13,305 bases of DNA from an uncultured Methanobrevibacter sp. (GCA_905235495.1 CAJOMK010000038.1:1-13305), one strand, 5' to 3'; counted from the first letter of the stretch, positions 1 to 6,493 are shown. Numbers and translations: made by a program. The notes: a model not told the origin generated them from the letters alone.

Positions 1-25
1 ATTTAAAAATGCATCTGGTGTTTAG

Positions 26-1573
26 ATGAGTGAGAATATCGATAAAATTATTAATGAATTACATATTTATGAAAAAAAGCTATTAAAAGAGTTAGAACTA
101 AATGAAGATGCTACTCCTGAAGAAATAGCTCAAAATACAGGTTTAAACATTAAATCTGTTATGAGTGCTGCAGGATCATTAGCTTCTAAAGATATTATCA
201 TTGTAAAGAAAGATGTTCATGAACAATTTAGTTTAACTGATTATGGTAAGAAATATGCAGAAATTGGCCTTCCTGAAAGAAGAATCCTAAAGGTTTTACA
301 GAATAAGAAAGAATTGGCTATGAAAGATTTGGCAAGTATGGATGATCTTGAAAAGAAGGAAATGAATATTTCCATCGGTTGGTTGATTCGTAAAAGTTGG
401 GCTAAAATGGATAAAGGAGTATTGTCCATTACTGATGTAGGAGAATCCACCGAAGATAAGTTAGGGGATGATGAATCCTTATTGAAAACACTTATCGAAA
501 AGGGAAGTGTATCCAAGGAACAATTGGATGAAGATATGGCTAAAGGTTTATCTGCACTCAAGGACAGGAAAAATCTCATTGCTGAAAACAAAATAACTTA
601 TCATAGTTTTGAATTGAGTGATTTAGGTCATGAGATCTTGGAACATGGCTTTGACTTGAAGGAAGAATCTACCCAATTAACTCATGAACAATTGAAAGAA
701 GGTTCATGGAAAGACTTGAAATACAGACCTTATGACATTAATGCAGAATATCCTATATTCTTCCCAGGTAAGGAACATCCTTTAAGAAGAATCATTCAGG
801 AAATCAGAGAAATCTTCTTGAATATGGGCTTTACTGAAGATAAGGGAGATTATTTGGAATCCACATTTTGGAACTTTGATTCTCTCTTCCAGCCACAGGA
901 CCATGCTGCAAGGGAAATGCAAGATACATTTTACGTTAAAAATCCATTGACCTGTGACTTACCTGATGATGCTCTTGTTGAAAGGGTTGCAAAAACTCAT
1001 GAAGACGGTGGAAATACTGGTTCTGAAGGTTGGAACTATGAGTGGGATGCAGATATTGCTCGTCGATCTGTTTTAAGAACTCATACAACAGGAATATCTA
1101 CACAAAGATTGGCAAAAGGAGACCTTCCAATTAAAATCTTCTCAGTAGGTAGAGTATTCAGAAGAGAAACCTTCGACTATAAGCATTTGCCTGAGTTCCA
1201 TCAAGTGGAAGGTTTAGTTGCAGCTCCTGGAATCAACTATCAAAACCTTTTAGGTACCTTAAAAGAGTTCTATAAGAAATTAGGATTTAAAGTAAGGTTC
1301 AGACCTGCTTATTTCCCATACACCTACCTTTCAACCGAATGTGAAATCTACTTGGAAGAAAAGGAAAGCTGGATTGAGCTTGGTGGATGTGGAATGTTCA
1401 GACCAGAAGTTTTAGAACCTTTAGGCATTGACACTCCAGCATTAGCATTTGGTTTAGGTATTGAACGTTTAGCAATGATCAGATATGATTTGTCTGACAT
1501 TAGAATGCTTTATAAGAGTGACATTAGTTGGTTAAGAGAAGTTCCTTTGGAAGAAGGAGTCAAATTCGATTAA
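26..1573 (+). CDS. pheS: Phenylalanine--tRNA ligase alpha subunit, archaeal type
   Basis: Charges tRNA-Phe with phenylalanine in the cytoplasm, as part of an alpha2-beta2 class II synthetase. The 515-residue length fits the archaeal/eukaryotic form, which carries an extra N-terminal winged-helix region. Residues about 25-80 show this: [10 protein letters not shown], then FSLTDYG. The catalytic core starts near residue 251 ([14 protein letters not shown]). Class II motif 2 is [19 protein letters not shown] from about residue 378, and motif 3 is GLGIERLAM from residue 476. The phenylalanine-pocket stretch [13 protein letters not shown] lies between them. The start is supported by GGTG at 17-20, five bases before the ATG. 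The partner subunit gene pheT is not in the window. The ExoIII-like gene begins ten bases after the stop, so the two are probably co-transcribed. The gene looks intact, and the identification is firm. Confidence 0.96.
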   Translation: MSENIDKIINELHIYEKKLLKELELNEDATPEEIAQNTGLNIKSVMSAAGSLASKDIIIVKKDVHEQFSLTDYGKKYAEIGLPERRILKVLQNKKELAMKDLASMDDLEKKEMNISIGWLIRKSWAKMDKGVLSITDVGESTEDKLGDDESLLKTLIEKGSVSKEQLDEDMAKGLSALKDRKNLIAENKITYHSFELSDLGHEILEHGFDLKEESTQLTHEQLKEGSWKDLKYRPYDINAEYPIFFPGKEHPLRRIIQEIREIFLNMGFTEDKGDYLESTFWNFDSLFQPQDHAAREMQDTFYVKNPLTCDLPDDALVERVAKTHEDGGNTGSEGWNYEWDADIARRSVLRTHTTGISTQRLAKGDLPIKIFSVGRVFRRETFDYKHLPEFHQVEGLVAAPGINYQNLLGTLKEFYKKLGFKVRFRPAYFPYTYLSTECEIYLEEKESWIELGGCGMFRPEVLEPLGIDTPALAFGLGIERLAMIRYDLSDIRMLYKSDISWLREVPLEEGVKFD

Positions 1574-1583
1574 ATGTGGTCTT

Positions 1584-2360
1584 ATGACAAAGCTTAGACT
1601 TATCTCATGGAATGTAAATGGTATAAGGGCTATTCACAGAAAAGGTTTTCTTGATTGGTTCAATGAGGAAAAGGCAGATGTAGTTTGCCTTCAGGAAACC
1701 AAGGCACAAGTTGACCAATTGCCTAAGAAATTAGTTAATATTCCATATTATACAAGCTATTTCAATTCTGCAGAGAGGAAAGGTTATAGTGGTGTAGCAA
1801 CATACACTTCAATCGAACCTAAAGAGGTTTTCTCTGGAATGGCAATAGAAAAGTTCGATGTTGAAGGAAGGCTTCAAAGATTGGATTTTGATGGATTCAC
1901 TCTTTTAAACATCTACTATCCTAATGGTGGAATGAATGATGATAGGCTCAAATATAAGCTTGATTTCTATGATGCATTCCTTGATTACACCAATGATTTA
2001 AGGGATAAGGGTCATAATTTGGTTATTTGCGGTGATTTGAATACTGCACATAAGGAAATTGACCTCGCAAGACCAAAGAATAATGAAGATGTTTCAGGTT
2101 TCTTGCCTGTAGAAAGAGAGTGGGTTACCAAGTTCTTGGAAAATGGTTATATTGACACTTTCAGAATGATTAATGGTGACATTAATGATCAATATACCTG
2201 GTGGAGTTATAGAACCAAAGCAAGAACAAGAAATGTCGGATGGCGTTTGGATTACTTCTTTGTAAATGAAGAATTTAAAGACAATGTAAAGGCATCTTAT
2301 ATAAAATCAGATATTATGGGCTCAGATCATTGTCCAATAGCTTTAGAAATAGAGATATAA
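1584..2360 (+). CDS. xth: Exonuclease III-family AP endonuclease (Mth212-like)
   Basis: An EEP-fold (endonuclease/exonuclease/phosphatase) DNA repair nuclease of 258 residues, the normal length for ExoIII. It should cut DNA at abasic sites and trim 3' ends with a divalent metal. The full active-site set is visible: N10 and N12 in [10 protein letters not shown]38 in LQETK, the tyrosine in YYPNG (about 111-112), D151 and N153 in GDLNTAH, D223 in RLDYFF, and the D248-H249 pair in GSDHCPI. From memory of the family, the Methanothermobacter homologue Mth212 also nicks directly at deoxyuridine, standing in for uracil-DNA glycosylase; whether this protein does so is inference. The start is the only ATG fitting the conserved N-terminus, with a weak GTGGT at 1576-1580. 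It sits ten bases behind pheS and has no promoter of its own, so it probably shares the pheS transcript. Confidence 0.93.
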   Translation: MTKLRLISWNVNGIRAIHRKGFLDWFNEEKADVVCLQETKAQVDQLPKKLVNIPYYTSYFNSAERKGYSGVATYTSIEPKEVFSGMAIEKFDVEGRLQRLDFDGFTLLNIYYPNGGMNDDRLKYKLDFYDAFLDYTNDLRDKGHNLVICGDLNTAHKEIDLARPKNNEDVSGFLPVEREWVTKFLENGYIDTFRMINGDINDQYTWWSYRTKARTRNVGWRLDYFFVNEEFKDNVKASYIKSDIMGSDHCPIALEIEI

Positions 2361-2469
2361 CTATTTTTCTAATTTTATTTTTTTTATTATTTTATAATTT
2401 TATTTTTTTATTAGTTTTAATATTTTAATATTTTTTTATATTTTTAATCCTTTTAGCTCTTTTTTAAAA
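2361..2469 (+). terminator. T-rich transcription end after the xth gene
   Basis: The short gap between the convergent xth and winged-helix genes is almost pure A/T. It contains several T runs on the plus strand, including T8 at 2378-2385 and T7 at 2403-2409 and 2431-2437. Archaeal RNA polymerase commonly terminates at such oligo-T tracts without a hairpin. There is no clear matching signal for the opposite strand gene. Confidence 0.5.
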
Positions 2470-2736
2470 TTAGTTGGATTCCATTAAATTTAAGATTTCT
2501 TTACCATAGTCGGTCAATTCGTATAATCGTCCACGTTTATTTTCAGGATTTAATAAACGAATTAATTCTTTTTCTCTTAATTGACTTAAAACTCTGCTGA
2601 CATTATTTCTATGAATGCCAGTCTTTTTGCTGATATCTGTAGGCTTCAATGTTTCTCCTTCTAAAGCTTTAAAGACTTTTTCTCTATTTTTAGACAACCT
2701 AATGAATTCTATAATAATTTTCTCAGAGTCTTCCAT
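2470..2736 (-). CDS. Small winged-helix (MarR-like) transcriptional regulator
   Basis: An 88-residue DNA-binding protein that is essentially one winged-helix domain. The segment LKPTDISKKTGIHRNNVSRV, residues about 31-50, is a clear helix-turn-helix, followed by LREKELIRLL and a wing with RGRLYELTDYG. It has no ligand-binding domain, no cysteine cluster and no membrane segment, so its signal cannot be guessed. Small single-domain regulators of this kind are common in Methanobacteriales and often act as dimers on their own promoters; that is inference here. It is transcribed convergently with xth and divergently from polB2. An inverted repeat at 2780-2809 next to its TATA candidate is a plausible operator. 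The start is the ATG at 2736, preceded by GGGAT. The regulatory class is fairly sure, the target genes are unknown. Confidence 0.8.
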   Translation of the reverse strand: MEDSEKIIIEFIRLSKNREKVFKALEGETLKPTDISKKTGIHRNNVSRVLSQLREKELIRLLNPENKRGRLYELTDYGKEILNLMESN

Positions 2737-2770
2737 AGTAATCCCTTCAATGTTTGGTTTTATATAGATT

Positions 2771-2809
2771 GTTTTATATTAGTTAAACTGTTTTATTCCA
2801 TATTAACTA
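2771..2809 (-). promoter_or_regulatory. Promoter and possible operator of the winged-helix gene
   Basis: Read on the minus strand, 2782-2771 gives CTAATATAAAAC, a TATA-like box placed so that transcription would begin near 2750, just upstream of the SD. Overlapping its upstream edge is a perfect 7-base inverted repeat, TAGTTAA at 2780-2786 and TTAACTA at 2803-2809, with centres 23 bases apart, about two helical turns. That is a typical layout for a dimeric regulator blocking TBP/TFB. A second TATA-like box lies at 2758-2766. In such AT-rich DNA 7-base matches occur by chance, so the operator is tentative. Confidence 0.35.
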
Positions 2810-3072
2810 TTTTAATTCTTATCATATTTATTTTTTTGTAGCTTAATTCGGTTTAATATATAAAACTATTTCTTACTATTAACTTAGATATTGGATATTA
2901 AATGTTTATCTTCTTTATATCTATTGGATAGTTAATTGATAGTTAATTGATAGATATTAGATAGATATTTAATAATTTAGATTATTGGATGGTTTTTAGA
3001 ATTATTGATAAATAAATGATATTTACTTAATTTATTCAATACATAATTATTAAAAAGATAAGAATAATATAA
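2810..3072. other. AT-rich intergenic DNA between divergent genes
   Basis: Non-coding DNA between the winged-helix gene and polB2. The only structure seen is an 11-base tandem duplication, TAGTTAATTGA twice at 2929-2950, followed by TAGATAT-like units to about 2970. The TAGTTAA core is the same 7-mer that forms the inverted repeat at 2780-2809. No open frame with a ribosome binding site and no RNA gene was recognised. Confidence 0.4.
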
Positions 3073-3104
3073 TTATATATAAATTAAAATTATTTTTTCA
3101 GGTG
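3073..3104 (+). promoter_or_regulatory. Promoter and ribosome binding site of polB2
   Basis: TTATATATAAAT at 3073-3084 is a strong archaeal TATA box, and transcription should begin about 25 bases downstream of its centre. AGGTG at 3100-3104 lies five bases before the ATG at 3110 and is the SD. Because the predicted start point falls close to the SD, an alternative TATA box slightly upstream, around 3064-3072, may be the one used. Confidence 0.5.
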
Positions 3105-3109
3105 TAAAT

Positions 3110-3790
3110 ATGAATGAATCTCCAGAACAGATAGCTATTGAAAATGAGATAAAAGTACAGAAGGATAAGTTTTTATCTTATTTTAATGGATTTTTACCTG
3201 ATACAATGGAATTGGAATTTGAAGGATTCTACAGAAGAGGTTTCTTTGTAAGCAAAAAGAGGTATGCTGTAATTGAAGATGGAAAGATTATTGCAAAGGG
3301 TCTTGAACTTGTTAGAAGAGATTGGGCGCCAATTGCTAAGAAAACTCAGGAAGAGATTTTAATGGCTATTTTAAAGGAAGGGGATGTCAAAAAGGCTGAA
3401 AAAATCATAAGCAAAGTTCTAAAGCAAATAAAATCCGGTAATTTGGATAGAAAGGAACTTATCATCCACACTCAAATCACAAAAAACCTTGATGATTATA
3501 AGCAAGTAGGTCCTCATGTTGTTGCTGCCCGTGAAATAGAGGCACATGGAATTAAAGTTGGAAAAGGAACCATTGTGCAATATATCATATGCAAAGGCAA
3601 AGGTTCGATCAGTCAAAGGGCGGTTCCTTATGAATATAGTGAAGGAATCGAATACGATAAGGAGTATTATATTGAAAATCAACTTATTCCTGCAGTTTCA
3701 AGGATGATGGAACCATTAGGTTATAACAAGGAAAGATTGATGGAGTTATCTTCCAATGAAAGACAACAAAGTTTGGATGCTTTCTTTTAA
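3110..3790 (+). CDS. polB2: DNA polymerase family B, C-terminal split subunit (PolB2)
   Basis: This 226-residue protein matches only the last part of an archaeal family B replicative polymerase: the end of the palm and the thumb. It begins near the normal [13 protein letters not shown] stretch (residues 34-46) and carries the KKRYAV motif (49-54) and RRDW (69-72) that contact primer-template [19 protein letters not shown] and [11 protein letters not shown] follow as in full-length enzymes. The exonuclease domain, fingers and catalytic YGDTDS motif are missing and must be in a separate polB1 gene, not in this window. Natural splitting into PolB1 and PolB2 is established for Methanothermobacter (MTH1208 and MTH208). 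The last eight residues, QQSLDAFF (219-226), are a perfect PCNA-binding PIP box. No intein remnant is visible at the N-terminus. The gene has its own promoter, so it is a genuine gene and not a truncated fragment. Confidence 0.93.
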   Translation: MNESPEQIAIENEIKVQKDKFLSYFNGFLPDTMELEFEGFYRRGFFVSKKRYAVIEDGKIIAKGLELVRRDWAPIAKKTQEEILMAILKEGDVKKAEKIISKVLKQIKSGNLDRKELIIHTQITKNLDDYKQVGPHVVAAREIEAHGIKVGKGTIVQYIICKGKGSISQRAVPYEYSEGIEYDKEYYIENQLIPAVSRMMEPLGYNKERLMELSSNERQQSLDAFF

Positions 3791-3844
3791 TTCTAAATCA
3801 CTGACAATTTAATGATGTTTGACTTAAAAAATAATCATTAGGAA

Positions 3845-3922
3845 TTTATATATAATAATAAAATAAATATATTAATCAGTAAATAAATTTGTTGACAAGA
3901 AAAGAATTTTATATTTCTGGTG
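3845..3922 (+). promoter_or_regulatory. Promoter and SD that fix the HAD gene start
   Basis: TTTATATATAA at 3845-3855 is a strong TATA box, predicting transcription from about 3876. GGTG at 3919-3922 is the SD and stands five bases before the ATG at 3928. A TTG at 3889 would give a longer reading frame, but it has no SD, lies close to the predicted transcript start and would put the SD inside the gene. The ATG at 3925 is only two bases from the SD. Confidence 0.55.
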
Positions 3923-3927
3923 TAATG

Positions 3928-4551
3928 ATGACAAAAGCTGTATTTTTCGATATTGATGATACTCTTGTAGATACTTCCAGTTTTGCTGATTTAGCAAGAC
4001 ATGCGGCTATTGAAAGTATGTGTAATAACGGTTTGCCTTTAGAACCTGATGAAGCATACGATCTATTAAAAGATATTATTAAAGAGAAAGGTTCAAATTA
4101 CTCCAAACACTTTAATATATTGACTGAAGAAGTTTTAGGTAAGGAAGACCCTCTTTTAGTAGCTATTGGTATGACAACATACCACAACGTTAAATTCGCT
4201 CTTTTAAGGCCTTTCCCTAGAACAAGTGCAATATTGATTTATCTTAAAAGTAAAGGATATAAATTAGGAGCTATTACAAACGGTATCACCATTAAGCAGT
4301 GGGAAAAATTAGTTAGATTAAACTTATACCACTTTTTTGATATTGTTATCACTTCAGAAGAAGTAGGTGTTGAAAAGCCAGATCCTGGAATATATATTGA
4401 AGCATGCAGAAGAATGGCATGTGATGTTAAAAAAAGTATTATGGTTGGAAATAAGCTCGATGTTGACTGTATGGGAGCAGTTAATGCTGGAATGAGCGCT
4501 ATTCTTGTAAACTCTACTTTAGATGAAGAGGAAAAGGAAAGGGGTCAATGA
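3928..4551 (+). CDS. HAD-superfamily hydrolase, C-terminus apparently frameshifted
   Basis: A haloacid dehalogenase-type phosphatase of the subfamily IA type; the substrate is unknown. Motif I is FFDIDDTLVD with nucleophile D8 and acid/base D10. Motif II is AITNG (115-119), motif III is the lysine of VEKPDP (K150), and motif IV is VGNKLDVD (173-180). In motif IV an asparagine replaces the usual aspartate of GDxxxxD. A helical cap lies between motifs I and II. As written, the protein ends after 207 residues at TGA 4549-4551. Directly downstream, another frame continues coding-like sequence (EEDIDIIVLDSISDVDTVL) to TAG 4607-4609. Removing one G from GGGG at 4541-4544 joins the two into a 226-residue protein. 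The core is intact, so activity is plausible either way. Start chosen from GGTG at 3919-3922. It follows polB2 but has its own TATA box. Confidence 0.85.
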   Translation: MTKAVFFDIDDTLVDTSSFADLARHAAIESMCNNGLPLEPDEAYDLLKDIIKEKGSNYSKHFNILTEEVLGKEDPLLVAIGMTTYHNVKFALLRPFPRTSAILIYLKSKGYKLGAITNGITIKQWEKLVRLNLYHFFDIVITSEEVGVEKPDPGIYIEACRRMACDVKKSIMVGNKLDVDCMGAVNAGMSAILVNSTLDEEEKERGQ

Positions 4552-4765
4552 AGAAGACATCGATATCATTGTTTTAGATAGTATTTCTGATGTTGATACT
4601 GTTTTATAGAATTGAAATAATTTAATTTTTAATTTAACTTTTCTATTTATTTTAATTTAATTTATTTAATTTCTTTTAATTGGTTATCAATTTAATAATT
4701 TAATTTAATTTTTTATGGTCTTATTTTTTAGTTAATGATATTTATTAATTTCAGGGGGTGTTATT

Positions 4766-5185
4766 ATGGCAGTTGTTATATGTCCAGATTGTGGTAAAGA
4801 ACAAGACAATGCAAACAGATTTTGCAAAAACTGTGGAGCAGACTTAACTGATGTGGAAGCTATTCCTGAAAAGGAAGAACTAATAAATGATGCTGATGAA
4901 AGTGTTGAGGTTTCACAGGGGATTATTGCTGATTCTATTGAAAAAAAAGCCGAAGATGCTGCTTTAAAGAAATGTCCTAATTGTGGCACTGAATTGAAAT
5001 ATGGTGGAAAATTCTGTCCTAACTGTGGTGCTAATCTAGAAAGTACCAATGTTCCTCAAACTAAGGTGGAAAATACGACAAATGCTGATCAAACAGTTGC
5101 CACTACAAAGAAAAAATCCTATTGTAGCAGCTATTTTGTCCTTAATTTTTCCAGGATTTGGACAATTGTACATTGGTCAAAATAA
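4766..5185 (+). CDS. Double zinc-ribbon protein, N-terminal part of a frameshifted gene
   Basis: Residues 1-25 hold one zinc ribbon (C6, C9, C20, C23: CPDC and CKNC) and residues 70-87 a second (C70, C73, C84, C87: CPNC and CPNC), joined by an acidic linker of about 45 residues. The start is secure: GGGGGTG at 4754-4760 ends five bases before the ATG. After TTKKK (residues 113-117) the frame runs into SYCSSYFVLNFSRIW and other unlike sequence before stopping at 5185. The +1 frame at the same place continues as a TM2-type membrane domain. Deleting one A from the six at 5111-5116 gives a continuous 194-residue protein, a common archaeal layout of zinc ribbons plus a C-terminal TM2 domain. Residues after 117 are therefore probably not a natural product. 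Function unknown; such proteins are assumed to sit in the membrane with the ribbons facing the cytoplasm. Confidence 0.75.
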   Translation: MAVVICPDCGKEQDNANRFCKNCGADLTDVEAIPEKEELINDADESVEVSQGIIADSIEKKAEDAALKKCPNCGTELKYGGKFCPNCGANLESTNVPQTKVENTTNADQTVATTKKKSYCSSYFVLNFSRIWTIVHWSK

Positions 5186-5351
5186 TAAAGGTGGCCTTTT
5201 CATAGTTCTTGCAGCAGTTTCTATTGTATTGATGCTTTTATTGATAGGCTTTATCCTTTATGTATTGTTTTGGTTATGGGCAATATTTGATGCATATTCT
5301 TCTGCTCAAAAATTGAATAATGGTGAATTTGTTGAAGATAAGTTATTTTAA
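5117..5351 (+). pseudogene. TM2-domain half of the frameshifted zinc-ribbon gene
   Basis: This stretch encodes about 78 residues beginning NPIVAAILSLIFPGFGQLYIG. That is a classic TM2 domain opening: a first hydrophobic helix ending in PGFGQLYIG, a short NNKGG turn, then a long hydrophobic segment (LFIVLAAVSIVLMLLLIGF and LYVLFWLWAIFDAY) and a short polar tail. It lies one frame ahead of the zinc-ribbon part. The open frame extends back to an ATG at 5049, but that ATG has no SD and the residues before the A6 tract are the shadow of the zinc-ribbon coding, so independent translation is unlikely. I read it as the C-terminal half of the gene starting at 4766. Whether the gene is truly broken, misread in sequencing, or rescued by slippage at the A6 tract cannot be settled here. 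Confidence 0.7.
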
Positions 5352-5372
5352 GGTATCAAAAATAGTTACCTT
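5350..5372 (+). terminator. Weak hairpin after the TM2 gene
   Basis: AAGGTA at 5350-5355 and TACCTT at 5367-5372 can pair across an 11-base loop, starting at the stop codon of the TM2 frame. Only a short T run follows, so it is a weak candidate for a transcription end. Confidence 0.25.
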
Positions 5373-5640
5373 TATATATAGTTTTGAATATAAATATATA
5401 CATTCTTATTTTATCTTGCAGTAAGAATCATTAATTAACTTGCTTATTATGAGAATCTAATTCTCAATATTTACAAAATAAATCAAAAATAAATTTCAAT
5501 AATTATTGAAAATGAATTTTTATTGGATTTGTCTCTTATCAAGCAAAGCGGTCAGCTTGTTTTTTGAGTTTTATTTTAGAAAATTTATTCCACTAGATTA
5601 CTTTATGTAAATTTATGGGTATCTTGATGGAATTAAAAAT
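5373..5640. other. Non-coding region with palindromes and a GC-richer hairpin
   Basis: No gene was found between the TM2 gene and rps8e. Three inverted repeats stand out. TGAGAAT-CTA-ATTCTCA covers 5450-5466. TTTCAATAATTATTGAAA at 5494-5511 is a perfect 18-base palindrome. CAAGC at 5540-5544 pairs with GCTTG at 5555-5559 and is followed directly by T6 (5560-5565), the form of an intrinsic terminator, inside a small patch of higher GC. A small untranslated RNA ending at that hairpin is possible but unproven; no C/D-box or tRNA features were recognised. Confidence 0.35.
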
Positions 5641-5683
5641 ATTTTATAATTACATAGATTACGGAAAAATAATATAAGGAGAT
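5641..5683 (+). promoter_or_regulatory. Promoter and SD of rps8e
   Basis: ATTTTATAAT at 5641-5650 is a TATA-like box about 40 bases before the gene. AAGGAGAT at 5676-5683 is a strong SD, ending six bases before the ATG at 5690. Confidence 0.5.
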
Positions 5684-5689
5684 ATTATT

Positions 5690-6067
5690 ATGGCTATTTG
5701 TCAAGGAAAATCAACCAGATCTCCATCTGGTGCTAGAAGAGTTGCAAACCGTGGTAAAAGGAAAAGCGAATTAGGTAGAGAATCTGCAGAAACTAGATTA
5801 GGTGAGAAAAAATTAAGAAAAATCAGAACTCATGGTGGAAACGAAAAACACAAATTAGCTGGAGATAACAAAATCAATGTTATCGACACTGAAGGAAAAG
5901 CTCACACTGTAGAAATCTTAAACGTAATTGAAAACAGTGCTAACCCAAACTACGTAAGAAGGAACATCATTACTAAAGGTGCTATTGTAGAAACCGAATT
6001 AGGTCATGCAAAAGTTACCTCCAGACCTGGTCAAGATGGTGTTATTAACGGAGTTATCGTAGAATAA
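5690..6067 (+). CDS. rps8e: 30S ribosomal protein S8e
   Basis: A component of the small ribosomal subunit in archaea and eukaryotes, absent from bacteria. The 125-residue length is normal for archaeal S8e. The basic N-terminus MAICQGKSTRSPSGARR, the arginine/lysine-rich RGKRKSELGRESAETRLGEKK, and the C-terminal beta-rich part with NPNYVRRNIITKGAIVET and TSRPGQDGVINGVIVE are all characteristic. The start is supported by a strong SD (AAGGAGAT). It stands alone with its own promoter and a T-rich end, not inside a ribosomal operon. No anomalies seen. Confidence 0.96.
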   Translation: MAICQGKSTRSPSGARRVANRGKRKSELGRESAETRLGEKKLRKIRTHGGNEKHKLAGDNKINVIDTEGKAHTVEILNVIENSANPNYVRRNIITKGAIVETELGHAKVTSRPGQDGVINGVIVE

Positions 6068-6072
6068 TTCTG

Positions 6073-6120
6073 TATTCTTTTTTTACTTATTTTTACTTAT
6101 TTTTACTTTATTTTTCTATT
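6073..6120 (+). terminator. T-tract termination region after rps8e
   Basis: T7 at 6078-6084 is followed by repeated TTTTTACTTA-like units to about 6110, each carrying T5. Serial oligo-T tracts are the usual archaeal transcription end, and a strongly expressed ribosomal gene would benefit from several in a row. Confidence 0.5.
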
Positions 6121-6127
6121 AAACATT

Positions 6128-6182
6128 TTTTACTAATTTTTACTAATTTTAAATAATTTTAAATAATTTTAAATAATTTTTT
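6128..6182. repeat. Ten-base periodic A/T tandem repeats
   Basis: Two units of TTTACTAATT are followed by three units of TTTTAAATAA, giving a clean 10-base period over about 50 bases. T runs in phase with the helical turn can bend DNA. This may reflect replication slippage in A/T-rich DNA, or extend the rps8e termination zone. Confidence 0.5.
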
Positions 6183-6268
6183 CTAATATATTTTGGTTAA
6201 TTCGCTTATTGAGCTTTAATCTCTTCACATAATTCAAACGATTTTTTCTAATATATTTTGGTTAATTC
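6176..6268. repeat. 28-base exact direct repeat, 65 bases apart
   Basis: The 28 bases at 6176-6203 recur without mismatch at 6241-6268. Each copy begins ATTTTTTC, has TAATATATTTTGG in the middle and ends TTAATTC. The 37 bases between copies (6204-6240) are less A/T-biased and unrelated to the copies. Neither copy encodes anything. The repeat lies between rps8e and the hypE promoter. Confidence 0.75.
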
Positions 6269-6378
6269 TATTTATTCTTTTTATATTTTTCAACTATTTT
6301 TATATTAAATTTACTCGGCTTTACTCGCACTACTCCTCATAAATAGGAAATACTTATTTAATATTAAAACCATAATTG

Positions 6379-6490
6379 TTATATAATATTAAGATAAAAA
6401 TAAAATCTTTTAATATTTGAATGGAAGGCATTGTTTAAAGAAAATCTGCTTTTTATTCTTTAATTTAATTATTCATCTATTTAAGGAGAT
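6379..6490 (+). promoter_or_regulatory. hypE promoter, leader and SD
   Basis: TTATATAATA at 6379-6388 is the best TATA box, predicting a transcript start near 6410 and a leader of about 80 bases. AAGGAGAT at 6483-6490 is the SD, three bases before the ATG at 6494. The leader contains a five-codon ATG frame (6421-6438) with no SD. Confidence 0.45.
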
Positions 6491-6493
6491 AAA

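Noticed and set aside
241..591. Minus-strand open frame inside pheS
   Set aside because: It lies opposite a complete, conserved pheS, is rich in serine and leucine as antisense frames of such genes are, and has no SD or family motif.
3801..3825. Possible C/D-box small RNA (CTGA and AATGATG)
   Set aside because: The boxes are in the wrong order and there is no terminal stem or second box pair.
3810..3840. Inverted repeat TAATGAT/ATCATTA after polB2
   Set aside because: Seven pairs with a 17-base A-rich loop and no T tract; likely chance in such DNA.
3889..3927. TTG or first-ATG start for the HAD gene
   Set aside because: GGTG at 3919-3922 would lie inside the gene or too close to the start; ATG 3928 has the standard five-base spacing and begins at the family's usual N-terminus.
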